DNA of 64,000 nucleotides from Actinopolyspora lacussalsi subsp. righensis (GTDB lineage Bacteria; Actinomycetota; Actinomycetes; Mycobacteriales; Pseudonocardiaceae). The position numbers and the translations under genes are program-made. The notes beneath the pieces are model-generated. The model saw only the letters and a program-made list of their open reading frames with translations, made no database searches and had not been told where the DNA came from. The first letter of the stretch is position 1. Each line of letters begins with the position of its first letter. The DNA lies in assembly GCF_900116555.1 (NCBI RefSeq), contig NZ_FPAT01000006.1, forward strand, positions 1 through 64,000. Reading direction: 5' to 3'. This document shows, one piece after another, positions 31,973 through 42,367 of the stretch.

Positions 31973-34024
31973 TCACTCGTACATCCGCTTCCAGGACTCA
32001 GGACTGGTCAGTTCCGGCAGCGCCTGGCGGTATGCGTCACGCAACCGGGGCCACTCACTGACGAGCTTGCGGTAGTCGGCCAGAGCCCGCCTGCCGAGCC
32101 TGCGGAACTCGTCCGGGTCGCGTCGCCGGAACACGGTACCGCTCCCGTCCGCGGTGGATACGGTGGCACTGTCCAGCGCACCGAGCAGGAACCAGAGCGC
32201 GTTCGAGGACGGGATGTTCAGCTGCGGCCGTTGCTTGGCGTTCGGATCGGGGGCCTTGAGGTTGTGCAGCAACGCCTGGGAGGCACGCTTGGCTATCCGC
32301 ACCGGGTGTACCGGCGGATCCAACAGCGCTTCGGCCATGGCGGGATTGGCGGAGGGAGTCGGTAGTTCCCGGGCGGAGGAGTAGGTCTGTGCGTCGGAGT
32401 AGTGCTCACGCAGCTTGCGGACCTCCGGTAAGGCGGTTCGCAGGCTGTCGAAGAGCCCCTCGGGCCCGGCCATGAAGTCCTCGACGGCTTTGAGCTGCAC
32501 CGCGACCGTGGAGTACTCCATGGAGAACAGGTGTCGCAGCGTGAGCTTCAGGCTCTGCTTGACCAGGTTCTTGCGCACGTCGTCCGGGCTGTGCAGCGCG
32601 GCGAGGATGAGCCTGTTGCGGGTGTGGAAATAGGCCGTCCAGTCCGTCGCGTCGTTCTTGTCGGTCCAGGGCATGTGCCAGACGGCGGCCCCGGGCAGCG
32701 AGACGGTCGGATAGCCGCGTTCGCCCGCGCGCAGGTGGTACTCGGCGTCGTCCCACTTGAGGAAGAGCGGCAGTGGCAGACCCGTCCGCTCGATGACCTC
32801 CCTCGGGAACAGGCACATCCACCACCCGTTGTAGGTGGAGTGGATGAGCTTGTGCAGTTTCTTGCTCTTGCGCAGCGGGTACTGGGCGAAGTCGTGGTCG
32901 GTGGCGGCTCCGGGCGCGGCACGCCACATCGCGGCACCGAGATCGACGACCTCGCCCATCGTGTGCAGCCGTGACCTGGCCTGGAGATTGAGCATGTGCC
33001 CACCGACGACCACAGGCTGCACCGACGCACGCGCGAAGGCGTTGGAGCGCAGGACGCCGTCGGGTTCCATCGCGATGTCGTCGTCGAACAGCATCACTTG
33101 TTCGGCGTCGGAGTTGTAGATCCCCTCGTACATCACGCGGGTGAACCCACCGGAACCACCGAGGTTGGGCTGTTCGATGACGTGGAGCTTGTCGCCGATC
33201 CGACGAGCGGCCTCGTCGAAGCCCTCGGTCTCGCGGATCTTCTGCGCCCCCTGATCGGCCACCACCACACGTTCGACGAGATCGAGGACCTGCGAGTCCT
33301 CGCCCAGCGTCTGCAGTGTCTGCACGCAGTCCTCCGGGCGCATGGTGGTCGTGCCCACCACCACCCGCTGCTTCGGCAGTTTGAGGTCGGTGGTCCAGGC
33401 CGCCTCGTCGAGTTCGATGTCACCCTCGTTGGTGAACAGGTCGAACCAGATCCAGCCGCCGTCCTCGAAGGGCTTGAGCGAGATGGGGAACTCCAGCCGA
33501 CGCCAGGACTTCGGACTGGATACGGCCGTCCCCTCCAGGTGCACGATGTCGCCGTTCGGCTTGGAGCGGTAAACGTCCAGCCTGCCCGAGCCACGAACCT
33601 TGAGCCGCAGCACGACCTCGTTCAGCTTCGTCCAGCGTTTCCAGTAACTGGCGGGGAACGCGTTGAAGTACGAGGCGAACGAGATGTTGGTGTGTACCGG
33701 AACACGCAGCGATCGGCGGGACAACACGGTGGCGTGCTGCGAAGCGGCTTCCGGCTCGTCGAGGTAGAGCGGACGGGCGTCCATCGGGTCCTCCGGGCGG
33801 GGGAGCAACACCCGCTGCAGCACCTGTTCCGCCCCGATCCGCTTGCCGCCGGTACGGACCGTGGCCGAGTCGGCGAGCTTGCTCTCACCCACGGCGTGCG
33901 CGGAGTCACTCTCCGTCCCGGAAGCCGTCGTGTCCTGTTCCGAGGAGTTCCGCTCCGCGGCGTCCTGCTCCAACTGATCCGACTCGGCCAGGTCAGGCTC
34001 GGTCGGAGAAGTCCGGTCAGTCAC
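31973..34024 (-). CDS. glfT2: Galactofuranosyltransferase GlfT2
   Basis: A 683-residue homologue of Rv3808c, about 45 residues longer because of an acidic N-terminal tail (residues 1-60). It contains the beta-barrel domain, the GT2 core with metal motif MLFDDDIAMEPDG, the catalytic-region WDDAEYHLRAGERG, the metal histidine region VWHMPWTDKND and a helical C-terminus. This is the processive, bifunctional polymerase that builds the beta-1,5/beta-1,6 galactan from UDP-galactofuranose at the inner face of the membrane. The GTG start lies 1 bp from the glf stop, so translation is coupled to the enzyme that makes its substrate. Confidence 0.95.
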   Translation of the reverse strand: MTDRTSPTEPDLAESDQLEQDAAERNSSEQDTTASGTESDSAHAVGESKLADSATVRTGGKRIGAEQVLQRVLLPRPEDPMDARPLYLDEPEAASQHATVLSRRSLRVPVHTNISFASYFNAFPASYWKRWTKLNEVVLRLKVRGSGRLDVYRSKPNGDIVHLEGTAVSSPKSWRRLEFPISLKPFEDGGWIWFDLFTNEGDIELDEAAWTTDLKLPKQRVVVGTTTMRPEDCVQTLQTLGEDSQVLDLVERVVVADQGAQKIRETEGFDEAARRIGDKLHVIEQPNLGGSGGFTRVMYEGIYNSDAEQVMLFDDDIAMEPDGVLRSNAFARASVQPVVVGGHMLNLQARSRLHTMGEVVDLGAAMWRAAPGAATDHDFAQYPLRKSKKLHKLIHSTYNGWWMCLFPREVIERTGLPLPLFLKWDDAEYHLRAGERGYPTVSLPGAAVWHMPWTDKNDATDWTAYFHTRNRLILAALHSPDDVRKNLVKQSLKLTLRHLFSMEYSTVAVQLKAVEDFMAGPEGLFDSLRTALPEVRKLREHYSDAQTYSSARELPTPSANPAMAEALLDPPVHPVRIAKRASQALLHNLKAPDPNAKQRPQLNIPSSNALWFLLGALDSATVSTADGSGTVFRRRDPDEFRRLGRRALADYRKLVSEWPRLRDAYRQALPELTSPESWKRMYE

Positions 34025-34025
34025 G

Positions 34026-35261
<1,236 letters not shown>

Positions 35262-35420
35262 TCAGCGACTGATCGTGTCGGTTTCGCGATCGTGGTTTCG
35301 GATAACGAGGCTTCGCCGGGCGCGTGAAGTTATCGGGTCGCATACTGCTCCGCGAAGGCGTGAACAACTCACATCGAAAACCACCCTCCGGGGTTCCCGG
35401 CAATGTGAGCGAGGCGACTT

Positions 35421-36506
35421 ATGCTCCGCGGCTTAATCGTCGGAACCATCGCACTGGCCACGACCACACTGCTGACCACCGGCGCCGCCGGTTCGACCAC
35501 GGAACGATCGAGTCCGACTCGCGGGGAAACCACGGCGGTGCACCGGTCGCTGTCCGAGGCACCGGGAGCACGGGACTCACCGGGCGTACGCACGGTGCGG
35601 ACCCGAAAGCGGTTCAGCATGGTCGCTGTCACCTGGGACGGGAAAGCACCGGACCGGACAGCGGCACAGTACCGGCAGGACGGGCGCTGGAGCTCCTGGC
35701 ACGAGCTGTCGCCACTGGCTTCCTCCGGACACGGCGGCACCGATGTGTCCGGCGCGGCGGGCGCGAGCGGTGCCTGGTGGACCGGGCCTAGCTCCCGCAT
35801 CCGGATACGCGCGGTTCGGGCGGGCGAGCACGTGACCGGGGAGCTGGAACTGATCGCGATCACGCCGGGAACGGAGCCGGTGCGTTCGGAAACCGAGCGG
35901 CGGACCGCACGGCCGCCGGTGGTGACCCGCGCGGAGTGGGGCGCCGACGAGAGCCTGATGCGCTGGCCACCGGAGTACTCGGCCACCACGCGGGCGGCGA
36001 TCGTGCACCACACCGTGGAGACGAACGACTACACCTGCGCGCGCTCCGCCGAGGTGGTCCGGGGGCTGTATCACTACCACGCCGTGGAGCTCGGGTGGGG
36101 CGACATCGGCTACCACGCGCTGGTGGACAAGTGCGGCACCATCTTCGCCGGACGCACCGACGGACTGCGACGCCACGTCGTGGGTGGCCACACCCAGGGA
36201 TTCAACGGTCAGACCTTCGGGGTGGCGCTGATCGGCAACTTCGAGACCGCCTACCCGACCGAGGGCGCGCTGCGTTCGACCGGAAGGATCGCGGGCTGGA
36301 AGCTCGGCACCGTCGGCCGTGATCCGTTGGGGCAGACCACGCTGGTGTCCGGGGGAGGCAGGGGAAACAAGTACCCCGAGGGCACCTCGGTCACGTTGCC
36401 CAGGATTTTCACCCACCGCGACGTCGGCGAGACCGCCTGTCCCGGCGACAACGTCCAAGCCCGGATGGACACCATCAGACAGGAATCAGTACCCGCTGCC
36501 ACTTGA
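35421..36506 (+). CDS. Secreted PGRP-type N-acetylmuramoyl-L-alanine amidase
   Basis: A 361-residue exported protein with signal peptide LRGLIVGTIALATTTLLTTG, a middle domain of about 130 residues (WDGKAPDRTAAQYRQ, RWSSWHELSP), and a type 2 amidase/PGRP domain starting at VVTRAEWGADE. Zinc ligands are His in IVHHTVETNDY, His in FTHRDVGE and Cys in TACPGDN, and HAVELGWGDIGYHALVD is characteristic. It cleaves the bond between N-acetylmuramic acid and the stem peptide during wall remodelling. It corresponds to the Rv3811 position. ATG at 35421 is the first start after a promoter region shared with glf. Confidence 0.9.
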   Translation: MLRGLIVGTIALATTTLLTTGAAGSTTERSSPTRGETTAVHRSLSEAPGARDSPGVRTVRTRKRFSMVAVTWDGKAPDRTAAQYRQDGRWSSWHELSPLASSGHGGTDVSGAAGASGAWWTGPSSRIRIRAVRAGEHVTGELELIAITPGTEPVRSETERRTARPPVVTRAEWGADESLMRWPPEYSATTRAAIVHHTVETNDYTCARSAEVVRGLYHYHAVELGWGDIGYHALVDKCGTIFAGRTDGLRRHVVGGHTQGFNGQTFGVALIGNFETAYPTEGALRSTGRIAGWKLGTVGRDPLGQTTLVSGGGRGNKYPEGTSVTLPRIFTHRDVGETACPGDNVQARMDTIRQESVPAAT

Positions 36507-36519
36507 CAAGCGGTGCGGG

Positions 36520-36845
36520 GCGGCAATTTCGCGGGTGCGGCGGTGCGACCCCAGCTGGCGTCAATTTCTCGCGAAATCGCCGCGCCACTGGGCAAGGGAC
36601 CCGGTGCGTACGGCGGTCCGGCCTGGGACGGCCGTCGATTTCCCACGAAATCGCCGCGCCGCTGTGACGCGGAGCCGAACCCCACCACTCCCGCAAGTCG
36701 AACCCCGACCACTTACGCGATCGGCGCCGCAGCGGGTTCTCGCGTGCGGCTCTCGCGAGGACGGCCCCGACGTTGTGTAGGTCGCTACCCGATGTCGGGG
36801 CACCCGCAGCGAGAGCCGTGCGAGAGGTTCCGCCACCCGCACCGC
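36520..36845 (-). repeat. Composite 3' repeat, copy D (reverse)
   Basis: In sense orientation relative to the leftward HAD phosphatase gene; the hairpin begins 58 nt after its stop. The outer stem is CGGCTCTCGC/GCGAGAGCCG (36747-36756, 36809-36818). The inner stem is GCCCCGAC/GTCGGGGC (36764-36771, 36794-36801), one base pair different from copies B and E on both sides. Palindromes lie near 36562-36582 and 36637-36662, with a partial third at about 36527-36540. Together with the flanks it fills 36507-36875; nothing else is seen there. Confidence 0.85.
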
Positions 36846-36875
36846 CACGCAAACCGAGCCGCCGACAACAGGAGT

Positions 36876-37688
36876 TCACCACCAGCGTTCGAGCACGGTC
36901 GCCACCCCGTCGTGGGTGTTGCTCGTGGTCACCTCGTCGGCGACCTGGCGAACATCGGGGTGCGCGTTGCCGACCGCCACGCCGTGCCCCACCCACTCCA
37001 GCATGGGGATGTCGTTGGGCATGTCGCCGAACGCGATGACGTCGCGGGGATCAACCGCCAGCTGCTCGGCCACTCGCGCGAGTCCCGCCGCCTTGTTCAC
37101 GCCCGGCGCGGACAGCTCCAGCAGCCCGGCGCCGGTGGAGTAGGTGACCCCCAGCCGTCCTCCGATCAGCTCCTCCGCGACGGGCGCCATCTCGGCACTG
37201 GTCATCCGCTCGTGCATGACCAGCAGCTTCACCACCGGCACACCGACCAGCTCGTCCCGCGCGGCGATGCGCAGATCCGGGTTGGGCCAGCAGCGGTGGA
37301 ACGCGGACTCGGCGATGAACTGCTGGTCCAACCGATCGTGCGCGCCGCTGGTGGAACGCTCCACCCCGAAGGAACAACCCGGTAAGGCGTCGCGCAGCTC
37401 GCCGGTCACCTCCCGCAGGGTCGTCGGGTCGATCGCCGTGCTGTGCAGCACCCGGTCCGCCGCCGCGTCGTAGAGCACCGCCCCGTTGGAGCACACCACC
37501 GTCCCGGCCACGCCGAGACCGGCGACGATCCGCGGGACCCAGCGAGGTGGACGACCGGTGACCAGCACGAACGGGGTTCCGGAGTCATGAACGCCGCGCG
37601 CGGTGCGCGCGGTGCGTTCGCTGACCCGCTCCGCGGGGTCCAGCAGGGTTCCGTCGACGTCGGAAGCGACAAGGGATGGTCTGCGCAC
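36876..37688 (-). CDS. HAD-superfamily Cof-type phosphatase (Rv3813c-like)
   Basis: A 270-residue HAD hydrolase. Motif I is ASDVDGTLLD, motif II is VLVTGRP, the lysine is in PGVNKAAGL and motif IV is AFGDMPNDIPMLEWVG. The inserted cap domain is of the Cof type. It dephosphorylates small phosphorylated metabolites in the cytoplasm; the physiological substrate is unknown, though nucleotide or flavin phosphates are usual for the family. GTG at 37688 begins the protein just before motif I. The reading frame stays open far upstream, but that part is antisense to other genes and is not coding. Confidence 0.88.
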   Translation of the reverse strand: MRRPSLVASDVDGTLLDPAERVSERTARTARGVHDSGTPFVLVTGRPPRWVPRIVAGLGVAGTVVCSNGAVLYDAAADRVLHSTAIDPTTLREVTGELRDALPGCSFGVERSTSGAHDRLDQQFIAESAFHRCWPNPDLRIAARDELVGVPVVKLLVMHERMTSAEMAPVAEELIGGRLGVTYSTGAGLLELSAPGVNKAAGLARVAEQLAVDPRDVIAFGDMPNDIPMLEWVGHGVAVGNAHPDVRQVADEVTTSNTHDGVATVLERWW

Positions 37689-37811
37689 CAGACCATTCTG
37701 CCGTGTCGAGCCGGTTGTCGGGACGCGATGCGCACCACTTTCATGGCACATGCCGCCTACGCCGTGCCTACCTCTCGTAGCGGAGCGGCATGAACGTATA
37801 CGGTCACGAGT

Positions 37812-38705
37812 GTGCGCGTTGGGATAGTGATTCTGCCCGAACACCGTTGGTGGGCCGCGGAGCCGCTCTGGCGTATGGCCGAGGAGTACGGCTTCGACCA
37901 CGCCTGGACCTACGATCACGTGGGTTGGAGATCGTTGGTGGACAAACCGTGGTTCGACGCGGTTCCCACCCTCACGGCGGCGGCCACCGTGACTTCCCGG
38001 ATCAAGCTGGGCACGCTGGTGAGTTCCCCCAATTTCCGACATCCGGTGCATTTCGCCCGCGAGGTGACCGCGCTGGACGATGTCAGCGACGGCCGCTTCC
38101 TGCTCGGCCTCGGCTCGGGAAGCAGCGGTTTCGACGAGCGGGTGTTCGGGACCGAGCCCTTGTCCATCTCCGATCGGGTCGAGCGTTTCGGGGAGTTCAC
38201 CGAGCTGCTGGACTCGATCCTCACCAACGACAACGTCAGTTCCGACGGCAAGTACTACTCGGCGGTGGAGGCGCGCCGCTCCCCCGGCTGCGTCCAGACA
38301 CCGCGTGTCCCGTTCGTGGTGGCCGCGGAGGGAACCCGCGCGATGCGCCTCGCCGCGCGGTTCGGCAACGGTTGGGTGACGAACGGCCGCGGGTCGGGCA
38401 CCGAAGTGACCGGTGACGAGGCGTGGTGGCGGTCGCTGCGGGACAACACGGAACGTTTCGAGGAAGTACTGCGGGAGCGGGGGCGCGTGCCGGGAAGGGT
38501 GCCGCGCTACCTGAACGCCGACGCCGGCTCGGTCTACTCGCTCAGCAGCGTCGAGCGCTTCAGGGACGTGCTGGGCAGAGCGGGCGAACTGGGATTCACC
38601 GACGTGATCGTGCACTGGCCCCGGACGGAGGCACCGTTCGCGGGTCAGGAGTCGGTACTGGAGGAGATCGCATCGGAGGTGCTGCCCGGCCTGAAGGAGC
38701 ACTGA
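37812..38705 (+). CDS. LLM-class flavin-dependent oxidoreductase
   Basis: A 297-residue luciferase-like monooxygenase fold (TIM barrel). It opens with RVGIVILPEHRWWAAEPLWRM, then GFDHAWTYDHVGWRS, IKLGTLVSSPNFRHPV and RFLLGLGSGSSGFDERVFG. The N-terminal proline-rich loop and GSGSSGFD resemble the F420-dependent actinobacterial subgroup, but the cofactor (F420 or FMN) cannot be told from sequence alone. The GTG start at 37812 is supported by homology of the N-terminus. It is followed after 120 bp by the DNA-glycosylase-like gene on the same strand, with no sign of a shared function. Confidence 0.85.
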   Translation: MRVGIVILPEHRWWAAEPLWRMAEEYGFDHAWTYDHVGWRSLVDKPWFDAVPTLTAAATVTSRIKLGTLVSSPNFRHPVHFAREVTALDDVSDGRFLLGLGSGSSGFDERVFGTEPLSISDRVERFGEFTELLDSILTNDNVSSDGKYYSAVEARRSPGCVQTPRVPFVVAAEGTRAMRLAARFGNGWVTNGRGSGTEVTGDEAWWRSLRDNTERFEEVLRERGRVPGRVPRYLNADAGSVYSLSSVERFRDVLGRAGELGFTDVIVHWPRTEAPFAGQESVLEEIASEVLPGLKEH

Positions 38706-38825
38706 CCCGCTGCCGTGCGAACCGCTGCCCGCGACGCGGAATACCGACGGCTCGTGCCGGGTATCCCCCGAACGGAACGCGAAACGCTCGGAAGCGACAA
38801 CCTCGCCGTCGGAAGAACCCGACCC

Positions 38826-39470
38826 ATGACGACACGGACCACGGCCCGCCGCCTGTTGGACGTGGCGGGCACGACCTACGCCGCGCAGGCGGACATCACG
38901 CTGCGGAACCGACCGGAACCGCTGTACCGGTTGCTGGTGCTGTCGGTGCTGCTGTCCACCCGGATCAAGGCCGAGATCGCGGTGGCCGCCAATCGCGAGC
39001 TCGCCGAGTTCGACACGCCCGAACGGATGCTGCGTGCCACCTGGCAGCAACGGGTGGACGCGCTGGGACGTGGACACTACGTCCGCTATGACGAGAGCAC
39101 CGCCACCGCCCTCGGCCAGGGAGCGGAACTGCTGCGGGACGAGTACTCGGGCGATCCGCGCGACATGCGTGCGGAGGCGGACGGGGACCCCGACGCGCTG
39201 CGGAAATCGCTGCGACGGATCCCGAAGCTGGGGCCGGTGGGGGCCGACATCTTCTGCCGCGAGGCACAGGCGGTGTGGCCGGAGCTGCGCCCCTACTTCG
39301 ACAAGAAGGCCCTGACCGGCGCCCGGCGGGTCGGCCTGCCGGGAGGTGCCGAGGAACTCGCCGAACTCGTCGACGAGGAGGACCTGGCCCGGCTTGCCGC
39401 GGCCTGCGTACGCGTGACGCTGGAGAAGGGAACGGCGGAGCGGGTCACGCAACCCGCCACCACCGGGTGA
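38826..39470 (+). CDS. Endonuclease III-like HhH-GPD protein
   Basis: A 214-residue HhH-GPD base-excision fold protein. The region LLVLSVLLSTRIKAEIAVAANREL matches the helical core. LRRIPKLGPVGADIFCREAQAV matches the helix-hairpin-helix, and PYFDKKALTGARRVGLP lies where the catalytic Asp loop normally is. The C-terminal iron-sulphur cysteine cluster of endonuclease III is absent. Such short actinobacterial homologues are often annotated as endonuclease but lack proven activity. ATG at 38826 follows GAAGAACCCGACCC. It could repair damaged bases or simply bind DNA. Confidence 0.75.
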   Translation: MTTRTTARRLLDVAGTTYAAQADITLRNRPEPLYRLLVLSVLLSTRIKAEIAVAANRELAEFDTPERMLRATWQQRVDALGRGHYVRYDESTATALGQGAELLRDEYSGDPRDMRAEADGDPDALRKSLRRIPKLGPVGADIFCREAQAVWPELRPYFDKKALTGARRVGLPGGAEELAELVDEEDLARLAAACVRVTLEKGTAERVTQPATTG

Positions 39471-39505
39471 GGGCAGGAGACCGAGTTCGGCCTGCCCGAG
39501 GTTTC

Positions 39506-39554
39506 CCCGGCGGAACCTCCCGCCCGCTCTGGCGGCGAGAGGTTCGGCGCCGGG
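39506..39554. terminator. Hairpin between convergent HhH-GPD gene and serS
   Basis: CCCGGCG-GAACCTC-CCGCC (39506-39524) pairs imperfectly with GGCGG-CGAGAGGTTC-GGCGCCGGG (39531-39554). This is a long stem around a 6-nt loop between two converging genes. Confidence 0.6.
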
Positions 39555-39560
39555 TGGCGA

Positions 39561-40820
39561 CTACGGGGTCAGGACCTCGATACCGCCCATGAAGGGGCGC
39601 AACCCCTCCGGAACCCGAACCGAGCCGTCGGACAGCTGGTGGTTCTCCAGGATCGCCACGATCCAACGGGTGGTGGCCAGTGTCCCGTTGAGCGTGGCCG
39701 CGATCCGGTTCGCCCCGTCCGCGTCGCGGTAGCGGACGTTCAACCGCCGTGCCTGGAACGTGGTGCAGTTGGAGGTGGAGGTGAGTTCGCGGTACTCCCC
39801 CTGGCTGGGGATCCACGCCTCGCAGTCGAACTTGCGGGCGGCGCTGTCGCCGAGGTCGCCGGCGGCGGTGTCGATCACCCGGTAGGACAGTTCGAGCTTG
39901 CCCAGCATCTCCTCCTCCAGCGCCAGCAGCCGCTCGTGCTCCTCGCGGGCCTGCTCCGGCGGGCAGTAGGAGAACATCTCCAGCTTGTTGAACTGGTGCA
40001 CCCGGATGATGCCGCGGGTGTCCTTCCCGTAGGAACCCGCTTCCCTGCGGAAGCAGGTGGACCAACCGGCGTAGCGACGCGGGCCAGCCGTGAAGTCGAG
40101 GATCTCGCCCTGGTGGTAGCCGGCCAGCGGGACCTCGGAGGTGCCGACCAGGTACAGGTCGTCCTGCTCCAGCCGGTAGACCTCGTCGGAGTGCGCCCCC
40201 AGGAAACCGGTTCCCTCCATGACCTCGGGGCGAACCAGCACCGGCGGCACGGTCAGCGTGAAACCTGCCGCGGTGGCGCTGGCCGCGGCCATGTTGAGCA
40301 GCGCCAGTTCGAGTTGGGCCCCCACACCGGTGAGGAAGTAGAACCGCGCGCCGGAGACCTTGGCCCCGCGCTCCATGTCCAACGCGCCCAGCGAGGTCCC
40401 CAGTTCGAGGTGATCGGCGATCCCGAAGTCGAACTCGGGCGGCGTGCCGACGTGCTTGAGCACGACGTAGTCCTGCTCGCCCCCGTGCGGGGTCTCGGGT
40501 TCGATGATGTTGGAAACGGCCCGCTGCGCCCGTTCCAGTTCGGCGTCGGCGGCGGTCTGCTCGGCCTCGGCCTCCTTGACCCTGTTGGCGAGCTCCTTCG
40601 CCTCGGCGAGCAGGCGGTCGCGTTGCTCGCCCGACGACTTGCCGACTTCCTTGCCCATCCGCTTCTGCTCGGCACGCAGCTCGTCGGCGCCGGCCACCGC
40701 TGACCTGCGCCGCTCGTCGGCGGCGAGCAGTGCATCCACCAGAGCGGAGTCCTCCCCGCGGGCGCGCTGCGAAGCGCGCACGGCGTCGGGATCCTCGCGC
40801 AGCGTCTTCAGGTCGATCAC
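39561..40820 (-). CDS. serS: Seryl-tRNA synthetase
   Basis: A 419-residue class II aminoacyl-tRNA synthetase. The N-terminal coiled-coil arm (residues about 30-105, rich in Glu/Lys/Ala) recognises the long variable arm of tRNA-Ser. The catalytic core has the serine-specific [15 protein letters not shown], motif 2 in [26 protein letters not shown] sequence, and a motif 3 region in [18 protein letters not shown]. It charges tRNA-Ser, two species of which are encoded in this window. It is adjacent and divergent to the Rv3835-like gene, as in M. tuberculosis (serS = Rv3834c). No T-box is visible upstream. Confidence 0.97.
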   Translation of the reverse strand: MIDLKTLREDPDAVRASQRARGEDSALVDALLAADERRRSAVAGADELRAEQKRMGKEVGKSSGEQRDRLLAEAKELANRVKEAEAEQTAADAELERAQRAVSNIIEPETPHGGEQDYVVLKHVGTPPEFDFGIADHLELGTSLGALDMERGAKVSGARFYFLTGVGAQLELALLNMAAASATAAGFTLTVPPVLVRPEVMEGTGFLGAHSDEVYRLEQDDLYLVGTSEVPLAGYHQGEILDFTAGPRRYAGWSTCFRREAGSYGKDTRGIIRVHQFNKLEMFSYCPPEQAREEHERLLALEEEMLGKLELSYRVIDTAAGDLGDSAARKFDCEAWIPSQGEYRELTSTSNCTTFQARRLNVRYRDADGANRIAATLNGTLATTRWIVAILENHQLSDGSVRVPEGLRPFMGGIEVLTP

Positions 40821-40965
40821 GGCAGGTCAGCCTAGCTTGTCGCGGCCGGTGTATCCCAGCCTGGGTGGTCCCGCGTGCCCACCGGCGTGGTCCGCGCCTC
40901 CCTCGGGAACGAAACACACCGTGCTGTGCGCGTTCCGATATCGAGCCAGGCAGTATGGAGGAGTG

Positions 40966-41997
40966 ATGGCCGAGCCCCCCGAATCACCGTCGGAGCAGAA
41001 CTCCGGCGACAAGAATTCCTCCCGTGGCGACCGGAGCCGGCAGGGAGCCGCGAACGCTCGACTGGTGATGATCATGGCCGTTATCGGCGCCCTGCTGGTG
41101 TTCACGGTAGCGGCGCTGCTGAACTGGCCCTCCGCCGAGAACCCGCCCCCCGGATTGGCGCAGAAGCCCACCACGACGGCTCCTCCCCCCGACTTCGAGG
41201 CACCGGCCGGGACCTGCCTGAACTGGACCCAGGACGATGCCAGCGACATCAGCGAGGTCCCCTGCTCCGAACCGCACCTGTTCGAGATGACCGGCACCAC
41301 CGAGGTGTGGGCGCGGTTCGGCCCCGACGCCGAGTTCCCCAGCACCGAGGTGTTCAACGAGATCAAGACGAAACGTTGCGCCGACGTGGCACGGCAGTAC
41401 CTGCGGAACGGCCTCGACCCGAACGGCCGTTTCGAGGTCAGCGCCTTCCTGCCGAGCAAGCGGAGCTGGAGCGACGGCGACCGCACGCTGCACTGCGCGC
41501 TGCAGCAACCGGGACCGGTAGGCCAGTTGTACCGCTTCACCGGCAAGGTCGACTCCCTCGACCAGTCCGACATCTACGACGTGGGCACCTGCCTGGGAAT
41601 CAGCGGTTCCGCGGTGTCCTCTCCCGTCGAGTGCTCGAAACCGCACTCGGTGGAGATGACCGGTGTCGCCGATCTGAGCCAGAAGTTCGAGGACGGCCAT
41701 CCCGCCACCGAAAAACAGGACGAGTTCCTGCTCACGACCTGCCAGGAACAGCTGGCCGACTACGCGGGCGGCAAGAACGTGGCCGAGGACAAGGGATTGT
41801 CGCTCTACTGGGACAACGTCTCGAAGGAGAGCTGGCAGGTCGGATCGCGCAAGGTCAACTGCAAGGTGGCGGCCACCCTCGACGACGGCGGGTTCGCACC
41901 GGTGACGGGCAGTGTCACCGGCGAGATCTCCATCAGTGACCAGCCCGCACCCGAGAAGACGCCACAACCGGGAGTTCCCGCCGACGGCCAGAGGTGA
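40966..41997 (+). CDS. Membrane-anchored septum-formation-like protein (Rv3835 homologue)
   Basis: A 343-residue protein with a cytoplasmic N-terminus of about 30 polar residues, one membrane span (LVMIMAVIGALLVFTVAALL) and an extracytoplasmic region. Two repeated domains each have a Cys pair: GTCLNWTQDDASDISEVPCSEPHLFEMTG and GTCLGISGSAVSSPVECSKPHSVEMTG-type units. This is the duplicated 'septum formation' domain seen in actinobacteria, probably stabilised by disulphides. Function is unproven. ATG at 40966 follows GGAGGAGTG. It overlaps the metallopeptidase gene by 4 nt (GTGA), and the same pair (Rv3835-Rv3836) exists in M. tuberculosis. Confidence 0.82.
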   Translation: MAEPPESPSEQNSGDKNSSRGDRSRQGAANARLVMIMAVIGALLVFTVAALLNWPSAENPPPGLAQKPTTTAPPPDFEAPAGTCLNWTQDDASDISEVPCSEPHLFEMTGTTEVWARFGPDAEFPSTEVFNEIKTKRCADVARQYLRNGLDPNGRFEVSAFLPSKRSWSDGDRTLHCALQQPGPVGQLYRFTGKVDSLDQSDIYDVGTCLGISGSAVSSPVECSKPHSVEMTGVADLSQKFEDGHPATEKQDEFLLTTCQEQLADYAGGKNVAEDKGLSLYWDNVSKESWQVGSRKVNCKVAATLDDGGFAPVTGSVTGEISISDQPAPEKTPQPGVPADGQR

Positions 41998-42353
41998 ACG
42001 AGATGCCGGTGGAAATGTCGTCACAGCGTTTCGAGGAGCTGGTCGGCGACGCGTTGGACCGGGTTCCGCAACAACTGCTGCGGGAGCTGAGCAATGTGGT
42101 CATCCTGGTGGAGGACCGCAACCCGGAAGACGAGTCGCTGCTCGGGCTCTACGAGGGAGTCGCGCTGACGGAGCGCGACAGCAGCTACGGCGGAGTGCTG
42201 CCGGACAGGATCACGATCTACCGGGAACCACTGCTGGAGATGTGCTCCAGCGAGCAGCACCTCGTGGAGGAGGTCGCGGTGACCGTGGTGCACGAACTGG
42301 CGCACCACTTCGGGCTGGACGAGGAGAAGCTGCACGCGCTCGGCTGGGGCTAG
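41994..42353 (+). CDS. Minimal metallopeptidase-family protein (Rv3836 homologue)
   Basis: A 119-residue zincin-like protein. The zinc signature HELAHHFGLDEEKLHALGWG is at the very C-terminus and is preceded by RITIYREPLLEM and VEEVAVTVVHE. Such small proteins have the HExxH helix and a downstream Asp/Glu but little else, and activity is rarely demonstrated. The GTG start is at 41994 inside the stop of the preceding gene, so the two proteins are probably made together. It is cytoplasmic, with no signal peptide. It may act with the membrane protein encoded upstream. Confidence 0.85.
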   Translation: MNEMPVEMSSQRFEELVGDALDRVPQQLLRELSNVVILVEDRNPEDESLLGLYEGVALTERDSSYGGVLPDRITIYREPLLEMCSSEQHLVEEVAVTVVHELAHHFGLDEEKLHALGWG

Positions 42354-42367
42354 CAGCGTCCCGGGAG

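Noticed and set aside
36876..39452. A single 858-codon leftward frame covering three genes' worth of sequence
   Set aside because: Only the last 270 codons encode a recognisable HAD phosphatase. The upstream part is antisense to the flavin oxidoreductase and HhH-GPD genes, reads as low-complexity Arg/Gly/Ala/His-rich protein, and has no family features.
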